Below, piece by piece: positions 1-8,701 of a stretch of 64,000 bases of DNA (position 1 is the stretch's first letter; each line of letters begins with the position of its first letter). The notes under the pieces were generated by a model. That model ran no database searches. It saw nothing but the letters and a program-made list of their open reading frames with translations, and was not told where the DNA came from. Location of the stretch: the NCBI GenBank assembly GCA_052244495.1, contig JBQPXH010000003.1; one strand, 5' to 3'. Both the position numbers and the translations under genes were made by a program. This stretch comes from Cereibacter_A sp052244495 (GTDB taxonomy: Bacteria > Pseudomonadota > Alphaproteobacteria > Rhodobacterales > Rhodobacteraceae).

Positions 1-121
1 TCACGAAAGGCACGATCTCGTTGTGGACCCCTGCCCGCCGGATGTTCTTCTCGATCAGCCGGGCGTGGCCCTCGTCATCCTCGACCATCACGATGGTCAC
101 TTCACGCCCCAGCGCCTTCAT
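1..121 (-). CDS. Response regulator receiver protein, Rcp1-like (partial, N-terminus only)
   Basis: Only the first 40 codons are in the window; the gene runs off the left edge. The translation begins MKALGREVTIVMVEDDEGHA and shows the hydrophobic first strand followed by the acidic pocket (E14, D15, D16) of a CheY-like receiver domain. The phosphorylated Asp would lie outside the window. The wording VEDDEGHARLIEKNIRRAG is typical of single-domain Rcp1-type regulators that pair with hybrid or phytochrome-like kinases. Its ATG overlaps the TGA of the upstream kinase gene (ATGA at 118-121), so the two are translationally coupled and very probably form a cognate pair. Output is presumably phosphotransfer or protein binding, because this family usually lacks a DNA-binding domain; that cannot be checked here. 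Confidence 0.85.
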   Translation of the reverse strand, partial: MKALGREVTIVMVEDDEGHARLIEKNIRRAGVHNEIVPFV

Positions 122-1605
122 GCCTTCACCTCGTCCAGAACCCGGCGCAGATCGGTCGGAACGTGCAGGATGAATGTCGCCCCCTGACCTTCGACCGACC
201 GCAGGGTAATCTCGCCGCCGATATTTCGCATCAGTGTGCGGACATGTGCAAGACCAATTCCCTCGCCCGGCTTGTCCTGGGCGCCCGAGCGGCGGAAGAG
301 GTCGAAGACGCGGTCATGGTCGTCCGCCCGGATGCCGCGGCCATTGTCCTCGACCTCGATCACCACGAGGCGCGGCCCTTCCGGCCGCACCCGCACATAG
401 AGACGCAGCGGGCGGCCGGGCTTGGCATATTTCACCGCGTTGTCGAGCAGGTTTCCAAGCGCCTGCTCGAGAACCAGCCGGTCCGAAACGATCTTCGGAA
501 CCTCGACCGACATCTGCGCCTCGCCCCCCGCTTCGACGATCTGATGCTGCACGGTGTCCAGCGACTGCCGCACCAGCGCTTCAAGGTCGAGCGGCGCCGG
601 TCGCAGTTCACGCCGCCCGTCACGCGAGATCTTCAGGATCGCATTGATCAGGCCATCCATCTTCCGGGTGGACGAGCGGATGAATTCGAGCGCCTCGGGC
701 AGATCCTCGGCCGCCGCCGTGCGCGCGTCGTGAATGTCGCTCTCGCTGACCGGGGCACCGTCCGCCAGCACATAGGCCTGCAGGGGCTTCAGCGCGGTCT
801 CCAGTTCGCTGGTGAAGCCCATGATGTTCACGAGCGGAGCGCGCAGGTCGTGGGTGACGATATAGGCGAACCGCTGCACTTCCTGATTGGCGGCGATCAG
901 GTCGACGGTCCGCTGCTGCACACGTTCCTCGAGACTCGCATTCAGCCTGCGCATGTCTTCATCGGCCTTGCGGAGCGCGACGATCTGGCGCCTGAGGACG
1001 AGGACCGCGGCCCCGATGATGGCCAGCGTCGCCAGGCCTCCCAGCACCGAAAGCGCTTGCAGCAGGACGTTCAGCCGGTGCTGTGAACCGATGCCACGAG
1101 CGTTCCGTGCGTCCGACTCGTCGATCACCGTCGTCAGGATCTCGCGGATCCGGTCCATGACCGCACGCCCCTCGCCATTCGCCACGATGGCCCGACCGCC
1201 CTCGACATCGCCCGCACGGGCGGCCTCGATGGTTCGCGCGGCGATGGCGAGGCGGCGCTCGACCAGATCCCTCAATTCGTCATTCCCCTCGCGGCCCAGT
1301 TTGAGACGGTCCGTCTCGAGCGCTTCGAGCTGCAGCGGCACACTTGCCAGCGATTGCTCGTAAGGCTCCAGGAATGAGGAATCCGAGGTGATGAGGTAGC
1401 CGCGCTGCCCGACCTCGATATCCTGCAAGGCCGACAGCAGATCCGCCGCATGACGACGCGTCGCCCTCTCCTGCACGATGGCTTCGAACGTGCGTTCGGC
1501 TCTGAGGCTGGTGAAGGTGGCAGACCCGGCCAACAGCGCGATAAGCACTCCGCCGAGAAGAAACAGCCATGTCGTCGTGCTGTCGCGTCCTGTCCGAAAC
1601 GGCAA
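118..1605 (-). CDS. CHASE3-domain membrane sensor histidine kinase
   Basis: A 495-residue inner-membrane histidine kinase. A first membrane segment (about residues 12-33) and a second (about 178-205) flank a periplasmic helical domain with the CHASE3 signature (ALQDIEVGQRGYLIT near residue 60). A coiled coil (about 206-245) leads to a HisKA dimerisation domain with the phospho-acceptor in VTHDLRAPL (H252). A HATPase_c domain follows with N box (NLLDNAVKYA), G1 (EDNGRGI) and G2 (GEGIGLAHV) motifs. The kinase should autophosphorylate H252 and pass phosphate to the receiver encoded immediately downstream, with which it overlaps by 4 bp. The signal sensed is unknown; CHASE3 ligands are generally uncharacterised. 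Domain assignment is by motif; the start is the first in-frame ATG that keeps the membrane anchor whole. Confidence 0.9.
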   Translation of the reverse strand: MPFRTGRDSTTTWLFLLGGVLIALLAGSATFTSLRAERTFEAIVQERATRRHAADLLSALQDIEVGQRGYLITSDSSFLEPYEQSLASVPLQLEALETDRLKLGREGNDELRDLVERRLAIAARTIEAARAGDVEGGRAIVANGEGRAVMDRIREILTTVIDESDARNARGIGSQHRLNVLLQALSVLGGLATLAIIGAAVLVLRRQIVALRKADEDMRRLNASLEERVQQRTVDLIAANQEVQRFAYIVTHDLRAPLVNIMGFTSELETALKPLQAYVLADGAPVSESDIHDARTAAAEDLPEALEFIRSSTRKMDGLINAILKISRDGRRELRPAPLDLEALVRQSLDTVQHQIVEAGGEAQMSVEVPKIVSDRLVLEQALGNLLDNAVKYAKPGRPLRLYVRVRPEGPRLVVIEVEDNGRGIRADDHDRVFDLFRRSGAQDKPGEGIGLAHVRTLMRNIGGEITLRSVEGQGATFILHVPTDLRRVLDEVKA

Positions 1606-1933
1606 TTGAAAGATCCTGCAGGAAATCTAGTTGAAGCATAGGCTAGCACGGCACAACGCGCTGCCAATGGGCGAGCCGAAAGATCTTCTTCATCTTCGTC
1701 CCGCCCGATCCGCAACGCCCCGCGCAAGGGCTTGCGGCCGGGGATTCGCCCAAATTTGCCTCATACCTGAAAGTTACTGTCAATGCGACAAATTATCGCA
1801 TGACATGGGAACTTTTCGTGCCATCTGCTCTTGAGAAACTGCGCGAAGCGAACGAACCGCCCCGCGCATGCCTTCCCCACCGGCCCCTCGGGCCGTTGGC
1901 GGTCCCTTTGCGATGGAAGTGAAAGGAACAGTA
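1606..1933. promoter_or_regulatory. Divergent intergenic region between kinase and moxR-like gene
   Basis: About 330 bp separates the leftward kinase operon from the rightward ATPase/VWA operon and must hold both promoters. I see no gene in it. An AT-richer patch around 1750-1800 contains an inverted repeat, listed separately. No convincing sigma-70 boxes could be placed by eye. Confidence 0.4.
1783..1801. promoter_or_regulatory. Inverted repeat ATGCGA-N7-TCGCAT, possible operator
   Basis: Perfect 6-bp arms (1783-1788 and 1796-1801) around a 7-bp A/T spacer. This is the geometry of a dimeric repressor site, and it sits between two divergent operons. No regulator is identified; chance occurrence is possible. 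Confidence 0.3.
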
Positions 1934-3052
1934 ATGACCGTCAATACCATGAATGTTTCGGCCGGCCAGGCACAGCAGGTGCTGAGGGAGGGCTGGGCCG
2001 CGCAGCGGGCGGGGGCTCTCACCACGTCGTGGATGCTCCATGGCAGGCCCGGCGTGGGCAAGACCGAGATCGTCCGGCAACTGGCCGCCGAACAGGGTGC
2101 GCACTTCTACGACCTGCGGCTCACCACGATCGAGAGCCAGGATCTGCGCGGCCTTCCCTATTACGACCACGAGACGAAGAAGACGCAATGGTATCGGCCG
2201 GAGGATCTGCCGGACGATCCCGACCAGCCCTCGCTGCTTTTCCTCGACGAACTCACGGCGGCGCCGCCGCACCTTCATCCGGCGGTGTACGGCCTCCTGC
2301 TCGAGCGCCGCGTGGGCCCGCATCACCTGCCCGACAATGTCTTCGTCGTCGCGGCCGGAAACATGATCGAGGACGGCGCGGTTGCCTACGAGATGGGAAC
2401 GGCCTTGTCGGACCGGCTTGTGCACCTTCAGGTCCGGGCCACCGCGTCCGACTGGCTCGAGAACTATGCAATTCCGCGTGCCTTGCACCCGGCGGTGCTG
2501 GCCTTCATCCGGATGCGGCCCGACCTGCTCGAGACGACGGCAGAGGCGCTCGACCGCGGCGTGATGATCTCGACGACTCCGCGCAGCTGGGAGCGCGTGA
2601 GCCGTATCATGGGCGCCGTCCCTGATCGGGCGCTCCGCCGTATCATGATCTCGGGGACGGTCGGCGAGGCTGTTGCCGCCGAATTCATGCTTGTCGCCGA
2701 CGACATCGAGACTTCGGTGTCGGTGGAACGCCTGCTGACCGCGGCCCCGCACGAGCGGATCATGCTCTACCCGGACTCGATGCACGGACTTCACGCGCTG
2801 ATCTATGGCCTCGTGGGTGCGCTTGGCCCGCAGACCGCAGCGCCGGTGATCGACGTCATGGCCGGCATCCGCACTCTGGATATTCATCGCACCGACAGCG
2901 GCTTTGCCCGCATGCCGCTCGCCGAACTCTGCACCCACGGCTTCGAGATGGCGATCCGGCGTGGCCTGGAGCAAGGCCTTGCAGATGATTTCCTCGGGCA
3001 TCCGGCCTACGCTGCCTATGCCAACGAGCGGCAGGCCATGGGTCTCGAATGA
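1934..3052 (+). CDS. MoxR-type AAA+ ATPase
   Basis: A 372-residue AAA+ ATPase of the MoxR/RavA group, cytoplasmic, expected to act as a chaperone-like remodeller with a VWA-domain partner. Walker A is GRPGVGKT (residues 37-44), Walker B LLFLDE (101-106), and a sensor-1 Asn lies in VVAAGNM. The start at 1934 is preferred over an upstream ATG at 1868 because GAAAGGA precedes it at good spacing and the N-terminal extension from 1868 looks non-coding. Its stop overlaps the next gene's ATG (ATGA at 3049-3052), the usual coupling of MoxR and VWA genes. In this family the ATPase often activates or inserts cofactors into a nearby enzyme; no such enzyme is adjacent here, so the client is unknown. Confidence 0.85.
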   Translation: MTVNTMNVSAGQAQQVLREGWAAQRAGALTTSWMLHGRPGVGKTEIVRQLAAEQGAHFYDLRLTTIESQDLRGLPYYDHETKKTQWYRPEDLPDDPDQPSLLFLDELTAAPPHLHPAVYGLLLERRVGPHHLPDNVFVVAAGNMIEDGAVAYEMGTALSDRLVHLQVRATASDWLENYAIPRALHPAVLAFIRMRPDLLETTAEALDRGVMISTTPRSWERVSRIMGAVPDRALRRIMISGTVGEAVAAEFMLVADDIETSVSVERLLTAAPHERIMLYPDSMHGLHALIYGLVGALGPQTAAPVIDVMAGIRTLDIHRTDSGFARMPLAELCTHGFEMAIRRGLEQGLADDFLGHPAYAAYANERQAMGLE

Positions 3053-4359
3053 GCATTCGGCATTCCCGCCGCGCCGGAGCGGCATTGCGCCGGCTTTCCG
3101 AAGAAGACCCGGCGCTCGGTGCCTTGTCCCTCTGGTGCGCCCACCGGGACAGCGACGAGCGTGACCAGGCCGCCTGGACGGACGGGCGCTCCATTTTCTA
3201 CGGCCCCGGCTTCGAGGCGCTTGCCCCGCATGAGCAGGTCGGTCTGGCCGCCCATCAGGTTCTGCATCTGGCCCTGCGCCACGGTCCGCGCGCGCAGGAC
3301 ATGCAGTCGCGATTCGGCGACCGCTACGACGACGAGCTCTTCAACATTTCCTGTGACGCGATCCTCAACCAGACGCTCGTCGAGGCCGGTCACTGCATCC
3401 CGCGCCCTGCGGTGCTTCTTCCGGATCTGCTGAAAGCGGCCCTTCCGGAAGAGACAAAGACGAGCCAATGGGACGCCGAAGGCCTCTACATCCGCCTTCA
3501 GGCGGATTCTTCTCGTTCCGGCAAGGGAAAAGGTGACGGTGACGGCAAGGGCCGCGGCTCCGACAGTTCCGAGAACGCACGTCCCGATGCGGCAGAAGCT
3601 GCCCGGCAGTTCGCCCGACAGAAGGGTTTCAGTTCGGATCTGGAACCCTGCCCCGGACCGGTGGAGGGAGACGAGGACGAATCGCCCGATGCCTCAGACT
3701 GGCAGGACCGCATCACGCGGGCCATGGAGGCAGGACGTTCTGCCGGGCGCGGGATCGGCACCTTGTCCCAGAAATTCTTGGACCTTCCGCAGGTCGGATT
3801 GCCCCATTGGGAACGTCTCCTGCGCCGGCTGATCTCGAAGGCGCTGGCTCAGGTTCCGCGACCCGACTGGGGCGTTCCTGCGCGGCGATGGCTGGCCGCC
3901 GACAGCGCGGCGCGGGCCGCACACGGGTTCCAGCCCGCCTTCCAGCCCTCGCGCCGCGCGGACTGCAGCCGCGCCCGCGTGGCGATCGGCGTCGATACCT
4001 CTACCTCGATCGACGATGCGAGGCTCTCGCTCTTTGCGGCGCAGGTCGCAGGGATTGGCCGCCGCACCGGAGCCGAGGTCCACATCCTGGCCTTCGACAC
4101 CGTCGTCAGTGGCCATACGAAGATGCAGGGCATGTCCTGGGAAAACGAGATCCAGCGCGTCGATTTCGCTCGCGGCGGCGGAACGGATTTTCGTCCGGTC
4201 ATCCAGAGCGCGCTTGAAATCGATCCGTCGGTCATCGTCATGCTCACCGACCTGGACGGACCCTGCGGGCCCGCGCCGAAGGTTCCGGTGATCTGGGCCG
4301 TGCCACAGGATGACGTTCCGAAGCCTCCATTCGGAAAGGTCATCAGCCTTGCGCGCTGA
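3049..4359 (+). CDS. DUF2201-type putative metallopeptidase/VWA-like domain protein
   Basis: A 436-residue cytoplasmic protein, partner of the upstream MoxR ATPase. The N-terminal half resembles the DUF2201 putative metallopeptidase domain, with HQVLHLALRH at residues 69-78; the expected HExxH is altered to HQxxH, so catalytic activity is doubtful. A low-complexity Gly/Lys/Asp linker (about 155-175) separates it from a C-terminal VWA-like domain. That domain carries a MIDAS-like D316-x-S318-x-S320, a GGGTDF loop and LTDLDGP. The VWA domain probably binds a divalent metal and a client protein, while the ATPase supplies force. The GAGA-free 4-bp overlap with moxR makes stoichiometric co-expression likely. 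Function beyond this pairing is not known. Confidence 0.8.
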   Translation: MSIRHSRRAGAALRRLSEEDPALGALSLWCAHRDSDERDQAAWTDGRSIFYGPGFEALAPHEQVGLAAHQVLHLALRHGPRAQDMQSRFGDRYDDELFNISCDAILNQTLVEAGHCIPRPAVLLPDLLKAALPEETKTSQWDAEGLYIRLQADSSRSGKGKGDGDGKGRGSDSSENARPDAAEAARQFARQKGFSSDLEPCPGPVEGDEDESPDASDWQDRITRAMEAGRSAGRGIGTLSQKFLDLPQVGLPHWERLLRRLISKALAQVPRPDWGVPARRWLAADSAARAAHGFQPAFQPSRRADCSRARVAIGVDTSTSIDDARLSLFAAQVAGIGRRTGAEVHILAFDTVVSGHTKMQGMSWENEIQRVDFARGGGTDFRPVIQSALEIDPSVIVMLTDLDGPCGPAPKVPVIWAVPQDDVPKPPFGKVISLAR

Positions 4360-4733
4360 AAGATCGGGGCGCGCGGCGTGAAAGCACCGCCGCACGTCGC
4401 AGCTGACCTGTAGTCCGTCGGCACCTGCGTCCAGCGCGCGGCACTTGCGCGCGATCAAGCCGCTTGATTGCAGACACGCGTAACAGCCCAGGCAACCAGC
4501 AATCAGGCTGATGTCGGCTCGGCTTGTTGACCCGTGCTCGCGTTAGGCTCATCCTGCGCAGCAGCATCGACCGTCATCGACGCATGTCAAGGCAGACGCC
4601 TTGGACACTGATGCGGCGGAAGAGATGCAATGGAGTGGCTGATCGGGACCCGCTCCGTCCTTTGGATGGAGCACAAGCGAGCCGGCGCGGCTGGCCGCCA
4701 CACGCGTCCCGCGAAAATCAGGAGCTTTGCGCG
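4360..4733. other. Gene-free stretch between convergent genes
   Basis: About 370 bp between the rightward VWA gene and the leftward membrane-protein gene. Rightward reading frames here are arginine-rich and lack ribosome-binding sites, so I regard them as non-coding. No clear terminator hairpin with a T-run was seen. Confidence 0.4.
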
Positions 4734-5411
4734 TCAGGCCCGGGCAACGGCTCGGGCCATGGCGGCCAGCCGCGCATGGGCAGAGATGCTCGACACCTCG
4801 AGCGAGACCTCTCGCATCGGCTTCTTCTGCACGAGATTGACCCGCAGCAGGGCCGCCTCGTTCAGGCCCTCCGCGAAGAGGGTCTCGCGAACCATGCGCT
4901 GCTCCTCGGCCGTCAGGTCGAGCACGCGAGCATCCGCCGTGCTTTGCACCGACACGAGGGTCATGGGGGGCAAACGGGCGAGCGAGGATTGCTCGATCAC
5001 GAGGGTCAGTCGCCCCGCCTGAATGCCACGGCCCGCCGCAATCCGCGTCAGCACGTTCTTGCCCCGCAGCCGCAGGAGATCGAGAACCCGATCTACTTCG
5101 TCCTCATCGCCATTGCGGGCCTTCACCGGCGCCAGATTGCCTTCGGCGAAGAGGAGAAGGAACAGCAGGATCGGCGAAAGCGCAAGCGACGCGGTCACCA
5201 GATCCGGTGCGATCACGACGGCCGCGGGGATCGGAGCGACGACCGCCCCGTTGCGCAGCATGGACGATTCAACCGCCATTCGCCAGAACGCGCTCGACAG
5301 CATCAGACGTCGCGGCAACGGCCGCTGCGGTTCGGCAAGCCGGCCCGGAAAGCGCCGCACCTTGAGCGTTCTGCGATTGAAGATCGTGGAGGGAGCAAGA
5401 ACGAAAATCAT
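4734..5411 (-). CDS. Hypothetical single-pass membrane protein
   Basis: A 225-residue protein I do not recognise. The N-terminal 45 residues are Arg-rich and basic. A long hydrophobic stretch (about residues 50-90, APIPAAVVIAP to ILLFLLLFAEG) contains at least one membrane segment. The remaining C-terminal region is a mixed alpha/beta soluble domain. The ATG at 5411 is chosen because AGGTGA sits 6-7 bases before it; an in-frame GTG three codons upstream (5420) is the alternative. Opposite-strand frames are longer in places but have shadow-like composition. It stands alone, convergent with the VWA gene and separated by 250 bp from the valine operon end. Confidence 0.55.
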   Translation of the reverse strand: MIFVLAPSTIFNRRTLKVRRFPGRLAEPQRPLPRRLMLSSAFWRMAVESSMLRNGAVVAPIPAAVVIAPDLVTASLALSPILLFLLLFAEGNLAPVKARNGDEDEVDRVLDLLRLRGKNVLTRIAAGRGIQAGRLTLVIEQSSLARLPPMTLVSVQSTADARVLDLTAEEQRMVRETLFAEGLNEAALLRVNLVQKKPMREVSLEVSSISAHARLAAMARAVARA

Positions 5412-5661
5412 GTGTGTCACCTGCCTTTAGGCGTTCAATGCTGACACGACGCAACGGTTCCCGTTCGCCGGGTCAGAACTTGGTGACAATGCTTTTCGGG
5501 CACGCAGCGAACACGAGCCCGCGACGGATCGCACAAAAATCAGGCGATCTCCGGCACGAGGCGGTCGTGAAATCCTGGTCCTTCGATCTTCTACAGAAAC
5601 CACCAGCTGGATGCAGGCTGCGTTACGGAAAACTATACCGCAAGATGCACCACGCGCAGGC

Positions 5662-6534
5662 TCAGCTTCGGTTACGACCCTCGAACCTTGGCAGCATGGC
5701 CGAAAAATCCTTGCCCCTGCCGTCCTCCTGCTCGACGAAAATCTCGTAGAGCTCAGCCGCGAGGCGACCCATCGGCGTGTCGGCATCTGCGCCCGCGGCC
5801 GCCTGCTGCGAAAGGCGGAGGTCCTTCAGCATCAGTTCCGCCGCAAATCCCGGCTTGTAGCCATTATCCGCCGGGCTCGTCGGCCCCACGCCCGGCGCCG
5901 GGCAATAGGCGTTCATCGTCCAGCTGTATCCCGATGAGGTCGACACCACGTCAAACATCTTCTGCCTGTCGAGGCCCAGCTTGTCGGCCAGCGAGAAGGC
6001 CTCGCAAGTGGCGATCATCGTCACGCCAAGGATCATGTTGTTGCAGATCTTGGCCGCCTGCCCTGCTCCGGGCCCTCCGCAGTGGACGGCCTTCTGACCC
6101 ATGATCTCGAACAGGGGCCGAACCTTTGCGAAGGCCGCGTCGCTACCTCCCACCATGAAGGTGAGCGTGCCGGCCGCAGCACCACCAACCCCGCCGGAGA
6201 CCGGAGCGTCGAGCGCACCAAGCCCCGCCGCCTCGGCTTCGGCAGCCACTGCGCGGGCGCTTTCCACATCGACCGTCGAACAGTCGCAGAGCACGGCACC
6301 CGCGGCCATCGCGGGAATGACCTCCTGCGCCACCGCGCGCAGAATGGCGCCGTTCGGCAGCATCGTGACGACCACTTCCGCACCCGCTGCCGCCTCGGCT
6401 GCCGAACCTGCGGCCTTCACTCCTTCCGGCGCAGCGGCTGCCGTATCGTATCCCGTCACCTCGTGCCCCGCCGCCAGGAGGTTGCGCGCCATCGGCCCGC
6501 CCATGTTGCCAAGACCAATGAATGCGATTTTCAT
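5662..6534 (-). CDS. mmsB: 3-hydroxyisobutyrate dehydrogenase
   Basis: A 290-residue NAD-dependent beta-hydroxyacid dehydrogenase that oxidises 3-hydroxyisobutyrate to methylmalonate semialdehyde, a late step of valine degradation. The Rossmann fingerprint is GLGNMGGPMARNL (residues 7-19), the substrate-binding loop DAPVSGG (109-115), and the catalytic Lys K162 lies in GAGQAAKICNN. Length matches the family. Its ATG overlaps the upstream hydrolase stop (ATGA, 6531-6534), so it is the last gene of a three-gene operon that encodes consecutive pathway steps. The next enzyme, methylmalonate-semialdehyde dehydrogenase, is not in the window. A related tartronate-semialdehyde reductase role is possible from fold alone but is disfavoured by context. 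Confidence 0.92.
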   Translation of the reverse strand: MKIAFIGLGNMGGPMARNLLAAGHEVTGYDTAAAAPEGVKAAGSAAEAAAGAEVVVTMLPNGAILRAVAQEVIPAMAAGAVLCDCSTVDVESARAVAAEAEAAGLGALDAPVSGGVGGAAAGTLTFMVGGSDAAFAKVRPLFEIMGQKAVHCGGPGAGQAAKICNNMILGVTMIATCEAFSLADKLGLDRQKMFDVVSTSSGYSWTMNAYCPAPGVGPTSPADNGYKPGFAAELMLKDLRLSQQAAAGADADTPMGRLAAELYEIFVEQEDGRGKDFSAMLPRFEGRNRS

Positions 6535-7565
6535 TCTTTATCCTCCTCAAATGTCAGCGCGTCTGCTCCGAGAGGCGACAGCAGGTCGGCAACTTCCTCC
6601 GCGCTCACATCAGCGGCGGTCGAGTGCCGCCAGCGCGGATTGCGGTCCTTGTCGACAATCGCAGCGCGAATACCCTCCAGGAAATCGGCCTGAGCCTGCG
6701 CGCGAAAGGTGAAACGATATTCCAGTTCCAGTGCCGCGCGGATCTCCGCCCGCGATCCGAGACGGCGCAGGATTTCGAAGGTCGCGCAGAGCGCGATGGG
6801 CGAGGCAAGCCGAAGCGCCTTCAGCGCCTCCTCGGCGAAGGGCGTCCCCTCGGATTCGAGAGCCAAAATGAGGGCCGGCACGGTCTCGGCCTCGAAGAGG
6901 CGGCCGATCTCCTCGCGCAGTTCGGGCAGGCGCTCGACCGGCGGATCGTGGGCGGGAATACTCAGGTTCCCTGCCTCGAGCAGCGCGATCACGTCGGGCC
7001 ATTCGGCCTCCGGCACGAAATGGTCGGCGAAACCGGCATGGATGGCGTCGCCGGGCCCGATGCGGCTGCCCGTGAGGCCCAGCCACAAGCCTACCCGCCC
7101 CGGAGCATGCGCCAGCAGGTGCGTGCCGCCCACGTCAGGCACAAGACCGATCGCGCATTCCGGCATCGCGATCCGGCTGGTCTCGCCAACGATGCGGTGG
7201 CTGGCATGGCAGCCGAGGCCCACGCCGCCGCCCATGGTGAAGCCCTGCATGAGGCTGACGACGGGTTTCGGATAGGCCGCGATCCGTGCGTTCATCCGGT
7301 ATTCGTCGCGCCAGAACCTCTGACCGAAGGCGTGGTCGCCGGCGCTGCCGCGCGCATGAAGCTCGGCAATGTCGCCGCCCGCGCAGAAGGCGCGCTTGCC
7401 GGCCGCATCCATGACCACCAGTTCCACCTCGGGATCGCACGCCCATTCCCTCAGGGCAGCGTCGATGCCGAGGCACATGTCGTAGCTCAGGGCGTTGAGC
7501 GCATCAGGCCGATTCAGCGTGATGCGGCCGGCACGCCCGACCCGGCGGATCAGGACATCGCTCAT
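6531..7565 (-). CDS. 3-hydroxyisobutyryl-CoA hydrolase (enoyl-CoA hydratase family)
   Basis: A 344-residue crotonase-fold enzyme that should release 3-hydroxyisobutyrate from its CoA ester in valine degradation. Hallmarks are the oxyanion-hole segments KRAFCAGGDIAEL and FTMGGGVGLG and the MPECAIGLVPDVGG segment with the catalytic acidic residues. The C-terminal extension (about 260-344) is characteristic of HIBYL-CoA hydrolases rather than 260-residue hydratases. The start at 7565 is fixed by the 4-bp ATGA overlap with the upstream acyl-CoA dehydrogenase and by homology; the frame is open far upstream but only as a shadow of that gene. It overlaps mmsB by 4 bp at the other end, so the three enzymes are translationally coupled. 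Confidence 0.92.
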   Translation of the reverse strand: MSDVLIRRVGRAGRITLNRPDALNALSYDMCLGIDAALREWACDPEVELVVMDAAGKRAFCAGGDIAELHARGSAGDHAFGQRFWRDEYRMNARIAAYPKPVVSLMQGFTMGGGVGLGCHASHRIVGETSRIAMPECAIGLVPDVGGTHLLAHAPGRVGLWLGLTGSRIGPGDAIHAGFADHFVPEAEWPDVIALLEAGNLSIPAHDPPVERLPELREEIGRLFEAETVPALILALESEGTPFAEEALKALRLASPIALCATFEILRRLGSRAEIRAALELEYRFTFRAQAQADFLEGIRAAIVDKDRNPRWRHSTAADVSAEEVADLLSPLGADALTFEEDKE

Positions 7566-8701
7566 GCTGCCACCAGCGAGCGGGCGACGATCACCCGCAT
7601 GATCTCGTTCGTCCCTTCGAGAATCTGATGCACCCTCAGGTCGCGCACGATCTTCTCGATTCCATAATCTGCCAGATAACCGTAGCCGCCGTGCAGCTGC
7701 AGGCACTGGTTGGCCACCTCGAAGGCTGAATCCGTGACGGCGAGCTTCGCCATGGCGCAGAACTTGGTGGCATCGGCGGCATTCTGGTCGAGCTTCCATG
7801 CCGCCTGCCGAAGGAAGGCGCGCGCCTGCTGAAGCTTCACTTCCATCTCGGCGAGGCGGAACTGAAGCGCCTGGAAATCGTCGAGGCGGCGGCCGAAGGC
7901 TCGGCGCTCGGCCATGTAGGCGAGGGTCGCGTTGAAGGCCGCCTGCGCCCCCCCGAGAGCGGTTGCCGCGATGTTCAGGCGCCCGCCGTCCAGTCCCGCC
8001 ATGGCATAGGCGAAGCCGCGCCCCTCCTCTCCCACCAGATGGTCGGCGGGCACGGGGCAGTCGTCGAACTGCACCTGCCGCGTCTCCTGCGCACGCCAAC
8101 CCATCTTGTTCTCGAGCCCGCCGAAGCTGAGGCCCTCCGTGCCCGACGGCACGAGCAAGGCCGAGATGCCCTTCGGCCCGTCGCCGCCCGTGCGGCACAT
8201 CGTGAGATAGGCGTCCGAGTAGCCGCCGCCCGAGATGAAGGCCTTCGTTCCGGTGAGGCGGTAGCCCTCGCCCGTACGTATGGCACGGCTGCGCAGGGCC
8301 GCGGCATCCGAACCCGCGCCGGGCTCGGTGAGGCAGTAGGAGACGAGCGTGGTGAGGTTGCAGATCCCCGGCAGCCATCGCGCCTTGAGCGGTTCCGCGC
8401 CATAGCGGTCGATCATGCCGGCGCACATGTTATGGATCGACAGGAAGGCCGCGACCGATGGGCAAGCCATCGCCAGGGCCTCGAAGACGAGCGTCGCATC
8501 CAGCCGGCCCAGGCCGGATCCGCCATATTCCTCCGATACATAGACGCCACCGAGGCCGAGAGCGGCGACCTTCGGCCAGAGCGTGCGCGGGATGGTTCCC
8601 GCCTCCTCCCAGGCCCGCGCATTCGGTGCGATCTCCTCGGCGCCGAACTCGCGGGCCATGTCGTAGATCGCCTGCTGCTCCTCGCTCAGCGCGAAATCCA
8701 T
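7562..8701 (-). CDS. Acyl-CoA dehydrogenase, probable isobutyryl-CoA dehydrogenase
   Basis: A 379-residue FAD-dependent acyl-CoA dehydrogenase, the first gene of the valine operon. It shows the N-terminal helical domain, the FAD-binding beta-domain with CLTEPGAGSD and TGTKAFISGGG, and the C-terminal segment LQLHGGYGYLADYGIEKIVRD. The catalytic base is E362 in ILEGTNEI, the position used by short-chain and branched-chain enzymes. Context (HIBYL-CoA hydrolase and 3-hydroxyisobutyrate dehydrogenase directly downstream) points to isobutyryl-CoA to methacrylyl-CoA oxidation. No dedicated methacrylyl-CoA hydratase is present, so a general crotonase presumably fills that step. The start at 8701 follows a strong GGAGGGGAGG. 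Confidence 0.9.
   Translation of the reverse strand: MDFALSEEQQAIYDMAREFGAEEIAPNARAWEEAGTIPRTLWPKVAALGLGGVYVSEEYGGSGLGRLDATLVFEALAMACPSVAAFLSIHNMCAGMIDRYGAEPLKARWLPGICNLTTLVSYCLTEPGAGSDAAALRSRAIRTGEGYRLTGTKAFISGGGYSDAYLTMCRTGGDGPKGISALLVPSGTEGLSFGGLENKMGWRAQETRQVQFDDCPVPADHLVGEEGRGFAYAMAGLDGGRLNIAATALGGAQAAFNATLAYMAERRAFGRRLDDFQALQFRLAEMEVKLQQARAFLRQAAWKLDQNAADATKFCAMAKLAVTDSAFEVANQCLQLHGGYGYLADYGIEKIVRDLRVHQILEGTNEIMRVIVARSLVAA

Noticed and set aside
4524..5444. Long rightward open frames over the 225-aa membrane protein
   Set aside because: They are Arg/His-rich, lack ribosome-binding sites and mirror the leftward gene that has a good SD and a clear membrane segment.
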